From assembly GCA_964388595.1 (NCBI GenBank), contig CAYMAX010000042.1, positions 1-11,592 on the forward strand: 11,592 nucleotides of DNA. Direction: 5' to 3'. Each line of letters starts with the position of its first letter. Position 1 is the first letter of the stretch. Under the pieces are notes generated by a model that saw only the letters and a program-made list of their open reading frames with translations, did not search any database and was not told the DNA's origin. The position numbers were made by a program, and so were the translations under genes. This document shows positions 1 to 8,562 of this stretch, in pieces. The DNA comes from CAYMAX01 sp964388595 (lineage in GTDB: Bacteria; Bacteroidota; Bacteroidia; Bacteroidales; UBA932).

Positions 1-930
1 GTAGTTATTTCCAAATCAGGTACTACTACAGAACCTGCAGTGGCATTCAGGATTATAAAGGAAAACCTCGAGACTATTTATGGCAAAGATGGGGCACGTG
101 AGAGGATAGTAGCTGTCACAGATATCCAAAAAGGTGCTCTGAAAAGTCTTTCCACTCAAGAAGGATACAAAACCTTTGTTATCCCCGACAATGTGGGTGG
201 TCGCTTCTCAGTGCTTACCCCTGTAGGACTTCTCCCCATTCTTCTGGCAGGATATGATATAGAGGAACTTCTCAAAGGTGCCCGGGCTATGGCAGAAATA
301 TGTGCAGTACGTTCCAATACCAATCCTGCAATGCTCTATGCAGCAGCACGTAACGAACTTTATCAGAAAGGGAAGAAGATAGAAATATTGGTAAATTTCA
401 ATCCCAAATTACAATATTTCGGAGAGTGGTGGAAGCAGCTTTTCGGTGAATCGGAAGGAAAGGATGGCAAAGGCATTTTCCCCGCTGCAGTCAATTTCAC
501 TACTGACCTTCATTCCATGGGACAGTACATCCAAAACGGAGAGAGAACTCTCTTTGAGACAGTTCTTTCTGTCTCTCATTCAGGCAGGAATCTTCTCATC
601 TGTGATGACCCTCAAAATCTCGATGGTCTCAATTTCTTGAGCCATAAACATCTTGAAGAGTGCAACAAGATGGCTGAATTGGGTACTCGTCTGGCCCATT
701 TGGATGGTGGAGTCCCCAATTTGAGAGTGGAGATGGACAAGATAGATGCATACAATCTCGGAGAGCTCTTCTTCTTCTTCGAAGCTGCCTGCGGGATATC
801 TGCCTATATGCTTGGCGTCAATCCTTTCAATCAGCCGGGGGTAGAAGATTATAAGAAAAACATGTTTGCTCTTCTTGGTAAACCGGGGTACGAAAAGGCT
901 GCCGAAATACTTCGCAAACGTTTGTCTTAG
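1..930 (+). CDS. pgi: Glucose-6-phosphate isomerase, 5'-truncated by the window edge
   Basis: This cytoplasmic enzyme interconverts glucose 6-phosphate and fructose 6-phosphate in glycolysis and gluconeogenesis. The reading frame is open from base 1, and 309 residues are visible. The family's bacterial form is about 445 residues, so roughly 135 N-terminal residues lie upstream. The GTG at 40 is an internal Val codon, because conserved sequence precedes it: the sugar-phosphate-binding SIS motif SKSGTTTEP sits at visible residues 4-12. Further family marks are DNVGGRFS (63-70), EWWKQLFGESEGK (from 142, with Glu150 in the active-site loop), TTDLHSMGQ around His171, and the C-terminal signature GVNPFNQPGVEDYKK, whose Lys285 is the expected catalytic lysine. 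Nothing is missing in the visible part. The TAG stop directly abuts the start of addB, so the genes are probably in one transcript, although their functions are unrelated. Confidence 0.96.
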   Translation, partial: VVISKSGTTTEPAVAFRIIKENLETIYGKDGARERIVAVTDIQKGALKSLSTQEGYKTFVIPDNVGGRFSVLTPVGLLPILLAGYDIEELLKGARAMAEICAVRSNTNPAMLYAAARNELYQKGKKIEILVNFNPKLQYFGEWWKQLFGESEGKDGKGIFPAAVNFTTDLHSMGQYIQNGERTLFETVLSVSHSGRNLLICDDPQNLDGLNFLSHKHLEECNKMAELGTRLAHLDGGVPNLRVEMDKIDAYNLGELFFFFEAACGISAYMLGVNPFNQPGVEDYKKNMFALLGKPGYEKAAEILRKRLS

Positions 931-932
931 TG

Positions 933-3734
933 ATGAGAAAAGAATTTCTTCGAATCATAGCCGAGACCTATCTTGAGAAAGAGGGGGATAACATTCAAGA
1001 TTATTGTTTTGTTTTTCCCAACAGACGTTCGTCCCTCTTTTTTCGGAAATACCTCGGCCTATCTTCGTCGAAACCTCTTTTTGTTCCCTCTTTAGTCACT
1101 ATCAACGATCTTTTCGCCACTCTCTCGGGACTTGTCCAGGCAGACAATATTGAGTTGTTGTACATACTCTACCAATGTTACTGTCATCACATCCATAGTT
1201 ATAAAGAGACATTCGATGATTTTTTAAAGTGGGGGGATACCATCCTCAGCGACTTTGATGACATCGACAAATACCTTGCTGATGCTCAGAAATTGTTTAT
1301 CAACGTCAGAGAACTCAAGGAGATAGATGCTCTTTACAGTTATCTGTCACAGTCGCAGATAGAAGCCATCAAGGAATTCTGGAACCATTTTCTCCCTTTT
1401 GCCAAAGGCTCCAAAGAGAAGGTCTTTATGGATGTATGGAGTCATCTGTACGATATCTACGAGGAGTTTAACAAGACACTTCTGGCTGCAGGAAAAGGAT
1501 ATGAGGGGATGATATATCGCAGAGTATCTGATGAATTATCGGCTCAAGAGGTTATTCCTTCTCAACTTGCCGGATACAAGCGGATTATTTTCATCGGACT
1601 CAATGCTCTCAATGAATGTGAAAAATCTCTTATGGATTTTCTCCTGGGCCATGGTGTGGCAGATTTCTACTGGGATTATTATGGTTCTATCATCACAGAC
1701 AAGGAGAATAAATCCTCTTTGTTTATGGAAGAGAATGTTCGAAAATATCAATCCCTTTTCCCCATTTCTGATGACGGGGAAGGTGCTGAAGAAAAAAAGA
1801 ATATTGAAGTCATAGGCATTCCATCTATGGTGGGACAGACAAAATATCTCACCAAACTTCTCAAAGAGATTGCGAACCGAAGTGGCGATGACGAGCTGTT
1901 TTCTACTGCTATTGTGCTTCCCGATGAAAAGTTGCTCAATCCTGTATTGAATTCGATACCGACTGAGGTAGAGAAAGTCAATGTGACAATGGGTTATACA
2001 CTTTCAAATAGCTATCTCGCCTCATTTATGTCACTTGTCTCTGCCCTTCAGATGAAGTGCAAAATCCAGGGAGGAAAATCCTATTACTATTATTCCACCG
2101 TCGTAGATATTTTATCACATCCCTTTATTCGTGCCATAGCCCAAGAAGATTCTTTATCCATAACCCGCGAGATCATAGATAAGAACATGATAATGGTGCC
2201 CTCCGATGTCATCAAGGGCGATTCCATTATTTCATTCATATTCAAGCCGCTCAATCTTCCACCGAATGATAAAAAGGAGAAGATTCTCATTATTGCCCAC
2301 TACCAGTTAAAAATTCTCGAAGAGCTCCAAAGCCGGATAAGTGCTGTAGAGAAGGAGTATGTATATCAATATTACACTTGTATTCAGAGGTTGATGAATC
2401 TCGACATTGAGATGGAAGTTGAGACTTATTTCTCTCTCCTTGCTCAGATAGTATTCTCGATTTCAATTCCATTTCGCGGAGAACCATTGTCGGGCCTGCA
2501 GATCATGGGACCACTCGAGACCAGAGCCCTCGATTTTGAGAATGTCATTTTCCTCTCTATGAACGAAGGGGTGTTTCCTTCGCGTAATGTTAGTCCTTCC
2601 TTTATCCCATATAATCTGAGGAAGGGATTTGGCCTTCCCACATACGAATATCAAGATTCGATATGGGCATATTATTTTTATAGGAGTATCTATCGTGCCT
2701 CCAACGTCTATCTTATCTATGATACTCGTACCGAAGGTATCAAGACTGGAGAAGTGAGCAGATATGTCAAACAGCTCAAATATCATCACAATGTGCCCCT
2801 TACGGAGAGGATAATGACCTATAAGATCACCTCTTCCCCCAGCCAACCCATTGAGGTGGCTAAGACTCCCGAGATACTCGACAAACTTTCACATTTGAAT
2901 TACTCATATTCTTCCGTCAACACCTATATGGGATGCCCTTTGAAATTCTATTTTCAATATGTAGAAGGGATGAAAGAGACTGATGAAGTATCGGAGAATG
3001 TCCGATACGATACTTTTGGCTCTATCTTTCATAAAGTGGTTGAGAAGATCTATGCTCCTTTCGAAGGTCATGAGATATCTCCTCAAAAGTTCCATACACT
3101 CGCTAAAGATGTAGATTCCATCTCATTGCATATTCGCAATGCTTTCAAGGAGATCTTGAATGTTGATGAGATAAAAGGCAAAAATAAGGTTATCGAAGCA
3201 CTGCTGATACGATATGTCAAGATGACGCTCGAGTATGATGCCACCCTTCCCACTTTGAGGTATATTTCAGGTGAGAAACCCATCGGAGCCACACTTCTCC
3301 TGCCACGCAGTGAATCCACTGTACGGCTATTTGGCTACATTGACAGAATAGATACCATAAAGGGACTGACCAGAATCATTGATTATAAGACCGGTAAAGT
3401 GAATATGCCTTTCAAGCAACTTGATGAGCTCTTTGATATGACCAATCCCAATAGAGCATATACTGCTTTCCAACTTCTATTTTACCTTCTTCTTGTCACT
3501 AAATCGGGATTAGTCAGCGACCCGTCATCAGCGCAGATGATGGTCTATACTCTAAAAGAGATATACAAACATGAACTTCCCTCGCTGCAAGTCGATAAAG
3601 ATTTGCTTAATGAATTTGAAGTTCTTTTGGTCAATACCCTGGAAGGGATTTTCGATATAAATGTCCCTTTCACTGCTTGTGTGGATGACGATATTTGCAA
3701 AAAATGTCCGTTTATAATTATTTGTAACAGATAA
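933..3734 (+). CDS. addB: AddB-like subunit of ATP-dependent helicase-nuclease (PD-(D/E)XK nuclease, Fe-S cluster)
   Basis: Likely the B subunit of an AddAB complex, which resects double-strand DNA ends for RecA-dependent repair in the cytoplasm. The call rests on the C-terminal nuclease: His700 in FGSIFHKV, Asp804/Asp807 in IDRID, IDYKTG with Asp817 and Lys819, and a Q-x3-Y pair (Gln847, Tyr851). Four cysteines match the AddB iron-sulfur staple: Cys668 in GCPLKF, then Cys922-x2-Cys925-x5-Cys931 at the extreme C-terminus. The N-terminus opens with FVFPNRRSSLFFRKYLG and has no G-x4-GK(T/S) loop, so unlike Firmicutes AddB there is no Walker A; the N-terminal part is probably an inactivated helicase-like scaffold. 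At 933 residues it is shorter than Firmicutes AddB (about 1,160). The start is ATG at 933 or the adjoining GTG at 930, which overlaps the pgi stop; the choice changes one residue. The end is 4 nt before addA. Confidence 0.88.
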   Translation: MRKEFLRIIAETYLEKEGDNIQDYCFVFPNRRSSLFFRKYLGLSSSKPLFVPSLVTINDLFATLSGLVQADNIELLYILYQCYCHHIHSYKETFDDFLKWGDTILSDFDDIDKYLADAQKLFINVRELKEIDALYSYLSQSQIEAIKEFWNHFLPFAKGSKEKVFMDVWSHLYDIYEEFNKTLLAAGKGYEGMIYRRVSDELSAQEVIPSQLAGYKRIIFIGLNALNECEKSLMDFLLGHGVADFYWDYYGSIITDKENKSSLFMEENVRKYQSLFPISDDGEGAEEKKNIEVIGIPSMVGQTKYLTKLLKEIANRSGDDELFSTAIVLPDEKLLNPVLNSIPTEVEKVNVTMGYTLSNSYLASFMSLVSALQMKCKIQGGKSYYYYSTVVDILSHPFIRAIAQEDSLSITREIIDKNMIMVPSDVIKGDSIISFIFKPLNLPPNDKKEKILIIAHYQLKILEELQSRISAVEKEYVYQYYTCIQRLMNLDIEMEVETYFSLLAQIVFSISIPFRGEPLSGLQIMGPLETRALDFENVIFLSMNEGVFPSRNVSPSFIPYNLRKGFGLPTYEYQDSIWAYYFYRSIYRASNVYLIYDTRTEGIKTGEVSRYVKQLKYHHNVPLTERIMTYKITSSPSQPIEVAKTPEILDKLSHLNYSYSSVNTYMGCPLKFYFQYVEGMKETDEVSENVRYDTFGSIFHKVVEKIYAPFEGHEISPQKFHTLAKDVDSISLHIRNAFKEILNVDEIKGKNKVIEALLIRYVKMTLEYDATLPTLRYISGEKPIGATLLLPRSESTVRLFGYIDRIDTIKGLTRIIDYKTGKVNMPFKQLDELFDMTNPNRAYTAFQLLFYLLLVTKSGLVSDPSSAQMMVYTLKEIYKHELPSLQVDKDLLNEFEVLLVNTLEGIFDINVPFTACVDDDICKKCPFIIICNR

Positions 3735-3738
3735 GGTC

Positions 3739-6700
3739 ATGTTGAATATTTGCAAAGCCTCTGCCGGTTCGGGTAAAACGCATAAACTCACAGGAGAATA
3801 TCTCAGATTGTTATTTGCAGATTCTTCTCTGGGCAAAGAGGGATACAAGTCGATACTTGCTGTTACATTCACTAACAAGGCCACTGATGAGATGAAGCAG
3901 AGGATTCTCGATGAACTTTATATCTTGTCACTCCCCGGGAGCAATTCATTGTTTCTGAAAGATATTCTCTCTCTTGAAAGCATATCCAATATATCTTCCG
4001 AAAAAAGAGAAAATTTCGTTCGGACCAAGGCCCGTGCCATATTGGTAGCCATTCTCAATGATTATTCTCTCTTCAACATCAGCACTATCGACAGTTTCTT
4101 CCAGCATACTCTCCGCTCATTTGCGCGGGAAGCGGGGCAGTATTCTTCATACAATGTGGAGCTTGACAGAGACGTGGTGCTAAATGAAGCACTCGATATG
4201 ATGATGAATTCTCTTGAAGAGAATGAAAATCTTCTCAATTGGATGATACAGATATCTATCGAAGCGATAGAAAACGGAGAGAACTGGAATACCACAGACA
4301 AATTGCAGGAACTCGGGAGAGAACTTTTCTCTGAGAAATTTAAAATCAAAGCAAGGGGTAGTAATGCCCTCAAAGAGAAAACATTTATAGAAGAATATCG
4401 CAAGATACTCTCACCCATAGTCACTGAGTTTGAAAATCATTCTCTTAAATTGGGGCAGGATGCCATGAGAATGATATCCTCTTCCGGCCTCTCCTGCGAA
4501 AGTTTTACAGGAGCGAGCAGATCTCCTTTCAAAATCTTTGAGAAACTTGCCAAAGGGGAGATAGTATCTCCTTCTGATACCTTTGTCTCTTTGGCAGATA
4601 ATCCCGATAAGTGGTGCACATCGAAGTCCCCACTGGATCTCAAAGATGCCATAGCTTCTCTTTACGATAATGGACTGAATGATATTGTCCGAGACACTGT
4701 GACCTTATATTCCGACACTCTTAATTATACCACCGCCTCAGTTATCATCTCCAATCTTCGCACTTCAGGAATCTTATCTGATATCTACAGACAAGTGGTA
4801 GATTACTGCCATCATCAAAACATTGTGCTGCTCTCTCAGACGACAGATTTTCTAAATAAGATAATTGACGGCAGTGACACTCCGTTTATCTATGAGAAAA
4901 TAGGGGGGAGGATAGACCACTATATGCTTGATGAGTTTCAGGATACTTCACTGATGCAGTGGGAAAATTTCAAACCGCTTGTAAAGGACAGTCTCGATTC
5001 GGGATATGACAACCTCATTGTGGGAGATGTGAAGCAAAGTATTTATCGCTGGCGAAGTTCTGATTGGAATCTTCTGAACTCCACTATCAATCAAGATTTC
5101 GCTCGTTATGGTGTGAAAGATACTCCGCTTGACAGCAACTGGAGAAGTGCCAGAAAGATAATTGAATTCAACAACGATTTTTTCAAGAAATCTGCAGAGA
5201 TGATGCAGAGCAAGTTCAATGGTGATTATGATGCCGATGAATCATTGATAACACAAATATATTCTTCTGTCAAACAGGCAATTGACTCAGCAAGAAAATG
5301 TGACGATGGTCATCTCTCCATCACTTTCATAGACAAAGAGCAGTGCGATGCTACATGGAAAGACGAAGTCACAGAACGCCTTCCCGACACCATCAATTCA
5401 TTGATTTCTCGAGGCTATCGTCTTAATGACATCTCTATCCTGGTGAGGACCAATGTAGATGGAGCCAACATAGCCAACTATCTCATCAATAATGGCTTCA
5501 ATGTCATCTCCGAAGACTCACTCCTAATATCTTCTTCACAAAGTGTCGAGAAGTTGATTCATATCCTCAAGTATATAAACAATCCCAACGACCAGATCAA
5601 TGCCTATCTTCTCAAGGAAGGATTTACACTCCCACAAGAGAGGTCACTTTATAATATTTGTGAAGAGATACTCAGATCTTTTACCGACGACAGGAAGGCA
5701 GAAGGGGCATTTATCCAATCATTTCTTGACTGTGTGACCGAATACACGTCTCTTTATGGCTCAGATCTTAACGGATTTGTCAAATGGTGGGACGAGACGG
5801 GTAGTAAGAGATCGATATCTGCACCGGAAGGGGAAGATTCTCTGAGAGTTCTTACCATCCACAAATCCAAGGGACTTGGTTTCAAAGTAGTAATAATCCC
5901 ATTCCTTTGTGACCCATTCCTCAAGAGCAGCAAAGATTTCTTGTGGTGTATCCCTTCTCAAAAACCATTTGACGCCATCGGTCTTATCCCTGTGCGGTTA
6001 AACAAACAACTCTCCGACACCATCTTCAAAGAAGATTATCTTCAGGAGATTCTTTTTTCTTACATAGATGTCCTCAATGTCTGCTATGTCTCTTTTACCA
6101 GAGCCAAAGAGGAGTTGTTGATATTTGCTCCGAAACCTAAAATCAATAAATCAGGTGGCTTCTCTATCTCCACTATGGGAGACCTGCTCTATTCGCAATA
6201 CCAGGATAAACTTGATGCCGATTTAAAATATGAGATTGGGGAACATCCAAAGAGAGACTCTGATTCGAAAGAGATAAATGTCAGGGATATCAAGGATGAT
6301 GGATTATTCGTCTCCATTCCTATCGGTGAGAGGCTCAAATTGTCCTTCAGTGGAGCTGATTTTTTCAAAGAAGACAATGTCAGAACCAAGGGAGTGTTGA
6401 TGCACAATATTCTTTCAGAAATATCTGTCGAATCAGATTTGGAAGGTGCTTTGAATCATGCTCTTTCGAGTGGTGATATTCTTCGCTCTCAATATGAAGA
6501 ACTTCGTACTGCTCTCTTATCTATGCTCGTCTCTGTCAGAGATAAGCATTGGTATGACGGCAAATATAAGCACAGAAACGAGAATGCTATAGTCACCCCC
6601 AAAGGAGAAGTATATCGTCCGGACAGAGTGATGTTCTCTCCTGACTCTACTATTGTGGTCGATTATAAATTTGGCACTGAACGTGTTCCTGCATATCTTA

Positions 6701-6801
6701 AGCAGGTACAATGGTATATGTCACTCTTGAAAAAGATGGGATACCCCAATGTCGAAGGCTATCTATGGTATCCTGAAGAGAGGTTTATCGAGAAGATTTA
6801 A
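3739..6801 (+). CDS. addA: AddA-like UvrD/Rep-family helicase with C-terminal nuclease
   Basis: SF1A helicase-nuclease expected to pair with the upstream AddB and to unwind and cut double-strand DNA ends. Motifs in order: Walker A ASAGSGKT at 7-14 (Lys13), motif Ia AVTFTNKATDEM from 41, Walker B LDEFQDT at 397-403, motif III GDVKQSIYRWR at 429-439, motif IV NWRS at 467-470, motif V TIHKSKGLGF at 706-715, and motif VI VSFTRAKEE at 784-792. The C-terminal RecB-type nuclease is complete: His889 in GVLMHNIL, Asp962 in RPDRV, VVDYKFG with Asp975 and Lys977, and Gln989-x3-Tyr993. It has 1,020 residues against about 1,230 for the B. subtilis protein. Motif V carries Gly714 where UvrD-like helicases usually have Glu (KGLEF). 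The start ATG leaves 4 nt after addB, consistent with coupled translation. The last 17 bp overlap the 3' end of the convergent CDF gene. RecB is an alternative name, but the AddB partner with Fe-S cysteines favours AddA. Confidence 0.92.
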   Translation: MLNICKASAGSGKTHKLTGEYLRLLFADSSLGKEGYKSILAVTFTNKATDEMKQRILDELYILSLPGSNSLFLKDILSLESISNISSEKRENFVRTKARAILVAILNDYSLFNISTIDSFFQHTLRSFAREAGQYSSYNVELDRDVVLNEALDMMMNSLEENENLLNWMIQISIEAIENGENWNTTDKLQELGRELFSEKFKIKARGSNALKEKTFIEEYRKILSPIVTEFENHSLKLGQDAMRMISSSGLSCESFTGASRSPFKIFEKLAKGEIVSPSDTFVSLADNPDKWCTSKSPLDLKDAIASLYDNGLNDIVRDTVTLYSDTLNYTTASVIISNLRTSGILSDIYRQVVDYCHHQNIVLLSQTTDFLNKIIDGSDTPFIYEKIGGRIDHYMLDEFQDTSLMQWENFKPLVKDSLDSGYDNLIVGDVKQSIYRWRSSDWNLLNSTINQDFARYGVKDTPLDSNWRSARKIIEFNNDFFKKSAEMMQSKFNGDYDADESLITQIYSSVKQAIDSARKCDDGHLSITFIDKEQCDATWKDEVTERLPDTINSLISRGYRLNDISILVRTNVDGANIANYLINNGFNVISEDSLLISSSQSVEKLIHILKYINNPNDQINAYLLKEGFTLPQERSLYNICEEILRSFTDDRKAEGAFIQSFLDCVTEYTSLYGSDLNGFVKWWDETGSKRSISAPEGEDSLRVLTIHKSKGLGFKVVIIPFLCDPFLKSSKDFLWCIPSQKPFDAIGLIPVRLNKQLSDTIFKEDYLQEILFSYIDVLNVCYVSFTRAKEELLIFAPKPKINKSGGFSISTMGDLLYSQYQDKLDADLKYEIGEHPKRDSDSKEINVRDIKDDGLFVSIPIGERLKLSFSGADFFKEDNVRTKGVLMHNILSEISVESDLEGALNHALSSGDILRSQYEELRTALLSMLVSVRDKHWYDGKYKHRNENAIVTPKGEVYRPDRVMFSPDSTIVVDYKFGTERVPAYLKQVQWYMSLLKKMGYPNVEGYLWYPEERFIEKI

Positions 6802-7696
6802 TCTCGCCTCTGTAAGGCTCTATGTGGATATTGCTCTGAAGCTCAAGACCGAATTTGTCCCGCAGGTTGTTTTCCACCAGATGGGAGATAGTGTGACCCT
6901 CTTCGACAGTAATGCTCGGATTTACTTTGATGTGAACATCGATAATGTAATAACTGCCGTTTTTGCGTGTTTTCAGATTGTGAGTGCTCAGTACCCCGGG
7001 GGTATTGGATATGATGGTATTAATCTCATCTTCAACACCTTTAGAAAGAGATGACTCGAGCAGCTCTTTTACTGAAGGGATAAGAAGTTTGAATCCAGCC
7101 ATCACAATGAAGACTGAGACTATAATGGAAGCGATAGGGTCAAGTATTCTGAATTTGGGACCGAGAAACATGGCACCTGAAATACCAAGAAGAGTCCCGA
7201 CAGATGAGAAAGCATCTGATCTGTGGTGCCAGGCATTGGCTATTACTGCATCACTGTTGATAGATTTTCCAACCTTCACTGTGTAGTGATAGAGCCATTC
7301 CTTGACTATGATGGAGACCAATGCTGCTATCAAGGCGAGATAGGAGGGCTCAAGCAGAGTCTCACCTTTGATGGATCCGACAATCTTCATTACGCCGGAA
7401 TAACATATAAAGAGTCCCACCACGATAAGCATCAGGCTTATGATGAAGGTAGCGAAAGTCTCATATTTGCCGTGACCATAGTCGTGGTCTTCATCTTTGC
7501 CTTTGGATGAGATGTTGATGAAGCAAATAACGATAAAGTCGGTAATGAAATCACTAAAAGAATGAATACCATCGGCAAGCATTGCTGAACTTCGTCCGAA
7601 TGCACCTGCGAGGATTTTCCCGACCGATAGGATGAGATTGATAAAGAAACCAATCCAAGTCACTTTTTTGGCTTTATATGCTCTGTCGTTTTTCAT
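6785..7696 (-). CDS. Cation diffusion facilitator family transporter (Zn/Cd-type efflux)
   Basis: Inner-membrane divalent-metal/proton antiporter of the CDF family, 303 residues, similar in layout to E. coli FieF (YiiP). The likely membrane segments are around residues 12-33, 36-62, 81-103, 117-136, 163-179 and 187-206. The transport site is visible: His45 and Asp49 in DGIHSFSDF (TM2) and His157-x3-Asp161 in HHRSDAF (TM5). An HD/HD site is usual for zinc- or cadmium-selective members, whereas FieF has DD/HD. The loop DEDHDYGHGKYE puts Asp68, His71 and His75 at the FieF site-B positions. The cytoplasmic domain (about 207-303) keeps the dimer-site histidines His239, His255, His268 and His291, with Glu293. 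The ATG at 7696 is the only sensible start. The gene is transcribed away from the AraC gene, with 50 bp between the starts. Metal choice is inferred from motif residues and is unproven. Confidence 0.93.
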   Translation of the reverse strand: MKNDRAYKAKKVTWIGFFINLILSVGKILAGAFGRSSAMLADGIHSFSDFITDFIVICFINISSKGKDEDHDYGHGKYETFATFIISLMLIVVGLFICYSGVMKIVGSIKGETLLEPSYLALIAALVSIIVKEWLYHYTVKVGKSINSDAVIANAWHHRSDAFSSVGTLLGISGAMFLGPKFRILDPIASIIVSVFIVMAGFKLLIPSVKELLESSLSKGVEDEINTIISNTPGVLSTHNLKTRKNGSYYIIDVHIKVNPSITVEEGHTISHLVENNLRDKFGLELQSNIHIEPYRGEIKSSR

Positions 7697-7715
7697 TTTT
7701 TACTGTATGGAAGGG

Positions 7716-7745
7716 CAAAAGTAAGATTTTCTTTTTATATTTGAA
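7716..7745 (-). promoter_or_regulatory. Possible weak promoter for the CDF transporter gene
   Basis: On the minus strand, TACTTTTG (7716-7723) fits the Bacteroidota -7 element TAnnTTTG exactly. The -33 position, 19 nt further upstream, reads TTC (7743-7745) rather than the expected TTG, so the match is partial. The implied leader before the ATG at 7696 would be only about a dozen bases. No other candidate lies in the short spacer. Confidence 0.35.
7736..7743 (+). promoter_or_regulatory. TAnnTTTG-like element next to the AraC gene start (doubtful promoter)
   Basis: TATATTTG on the plus strand matches the Bacteroidota -7 consensus, but it ends only 3 nt before the proposed ATG at 7747. No TTG lies about 20 nt upstream. 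If it is used, transcription would begin at or just inside the coding region, implying a leaderless mRNA or a downstream start such as the GTG at 7774. It may be a chance match in an A/T-rich spacer. Confidence 0.18.
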
Positions 7746-7746
7746 T

Positions 7747-8562
7747 ATGATAAGAGCAAATCCATCTCAAGAAGTGCAATTCTCCCATCTCTCTTTTGAA
7801 GATGGAGAGACATATCGGGTGGAAGCCTCCAAAAGCAATTATATAATATTCATCACCAAAGGGATGACTCAGATAGTGGCACCTTCCTCTTTGGGATTGG
7901 AAAAAAGTGGATACAATTCGGGTGATGTAGCATTCTTTCCTGTCTCTTTTGATTTCGATATGTTTTTTACCATCTCCGGCGATTTGCTGGTAGTGGCTTT
8001 TGATAGTTCTCTCGATGTATATAAAGAGTTGCAGAGACTATTGACAGTAGAAGGAGGGCACCCTGTCTATGAAAGTAAAGATTACCTTCGTATTAAATAC
8101 CCACTCAATATTTACGTAATGCTTGTCCAACGTTATATTCAAGACGATGTAATGTCCCATGCCCTCTCGTTGTCCAAGCTCGATGAATTATTCTTTATCT
8201 TCAAACACTACTACGACCAGACTGAGATTCAAAAATTGTTTCTTCCGATAGTATCTTCTGTGCCATCATTTAAAGTCCTTGTCTATTCCAAAATGAAAAC
8301 AGGTTATAATGTTGATGACCTTGCTTCAGCCTGTCAGATGGGTAAAAGGACTTTCGTTAGAAAATTTAAAGATGCATTTGATGATATGCCTCCTCATCAG
8401 TGGATACAGATGGAAAAAAGAAAAAAAGTGCTTCAATTTATGTCACGTTCCGGAGTGACTATCAGTGATGTTATACAGAAGTTCAATTTTTATGATGCAT
8501 CCCATTTTACCAAATTCTGCAAAAAATATTATCAGAAAACCCCCGGCGAATTGTTTAATTAG
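7747..8562 (+). CDS. AraC-family transcriptional regulator
   Basis: DNA-binding regulator of 271 residues. The C-terminal AraC/XylS domain holds two helix-turn-helix units: the first at about 188-211 (DDLASACQMGKRTFVRKFKDAF) broken by no indel, the second at about 238-268, ending in the family's typical tail F-x-K-x-[FY][FY]-x-KTPGEL. Residues 1-165 are a sensor-like region with a predicted beta-rich first half (about 10-90) and a helical second half, as in cupin-type AraC proteins; the ligand cannot be told. The start ATG at 7747 was chosen over the in-frame ATG at 7678 because the latter would overlap the start of the divergent CDF gene and add a lysine- and phenylalanine-rich stretch unlike the family. 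The regulator lies 40 bp before the lipoprotein gene, and that gene's promoter begins within its last codons. Control of the lipoprotein/outer-membrane pair, of the divergent CDF gene, or of itself is therefore plausible but unproven. Confidence 0.88.
   Translation: MIRANPSQEVQFSHLSFEDGETYRVEASKSNYIIFITKGMTQIVAPSSLGLEKSGYNSGDVAFFPVSFDFDMFFTISGDLLVVAFDSSLDVYKELQRLLTVEGGHPVYESKDYLRIKYPLNIYVMLVQRYIQDDVMSHALSLSKLDELFFIFKHYYDQTEIQKLFLPIVSSVPSFKVLVYSKMKTGYNVDDLASACQMGKRTFVRKFKDAFDDMPPHQWIQMEKRKKVLQFMSRSGVTISDVIQKFNFYDASHFTKFCKKYYQKTPGELFN

Noticed and set aside
6789..6806. Inverted repeat at the addA/CDF stops as an intrinsic terminator
   Set aside because: The stem is only 5 bp with an 8-nt loop and no U-tract on either strand, too weak to call a terminator; it is mentioned only as part of the overlap finding.
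6992..7004. Near-perfect palindrome TACCCCGGGGGTA
   Set aside because: It lies inside the CDF coding region over Thr-Pro-Gly-Val codons, where such a run is expected by chance; there is no T-tract and no second copy.
6749..7510. Overlapping plus-strand open frames across the CDF gene
   Set aside because: They are antisense to a well-conserved CDF transporter, have no recognisable motifs, and the first starts inside addA. The minus-strand frame explains the region fully.
8413..8427. A-rich run in the AraC gene as a possible slippage site
   Set aside because: It encodes Glu-Lys-Arg-Lys-Lys between the two helix-turn-helix units, the frame is intact on both sides, and no alternative product is sensible.
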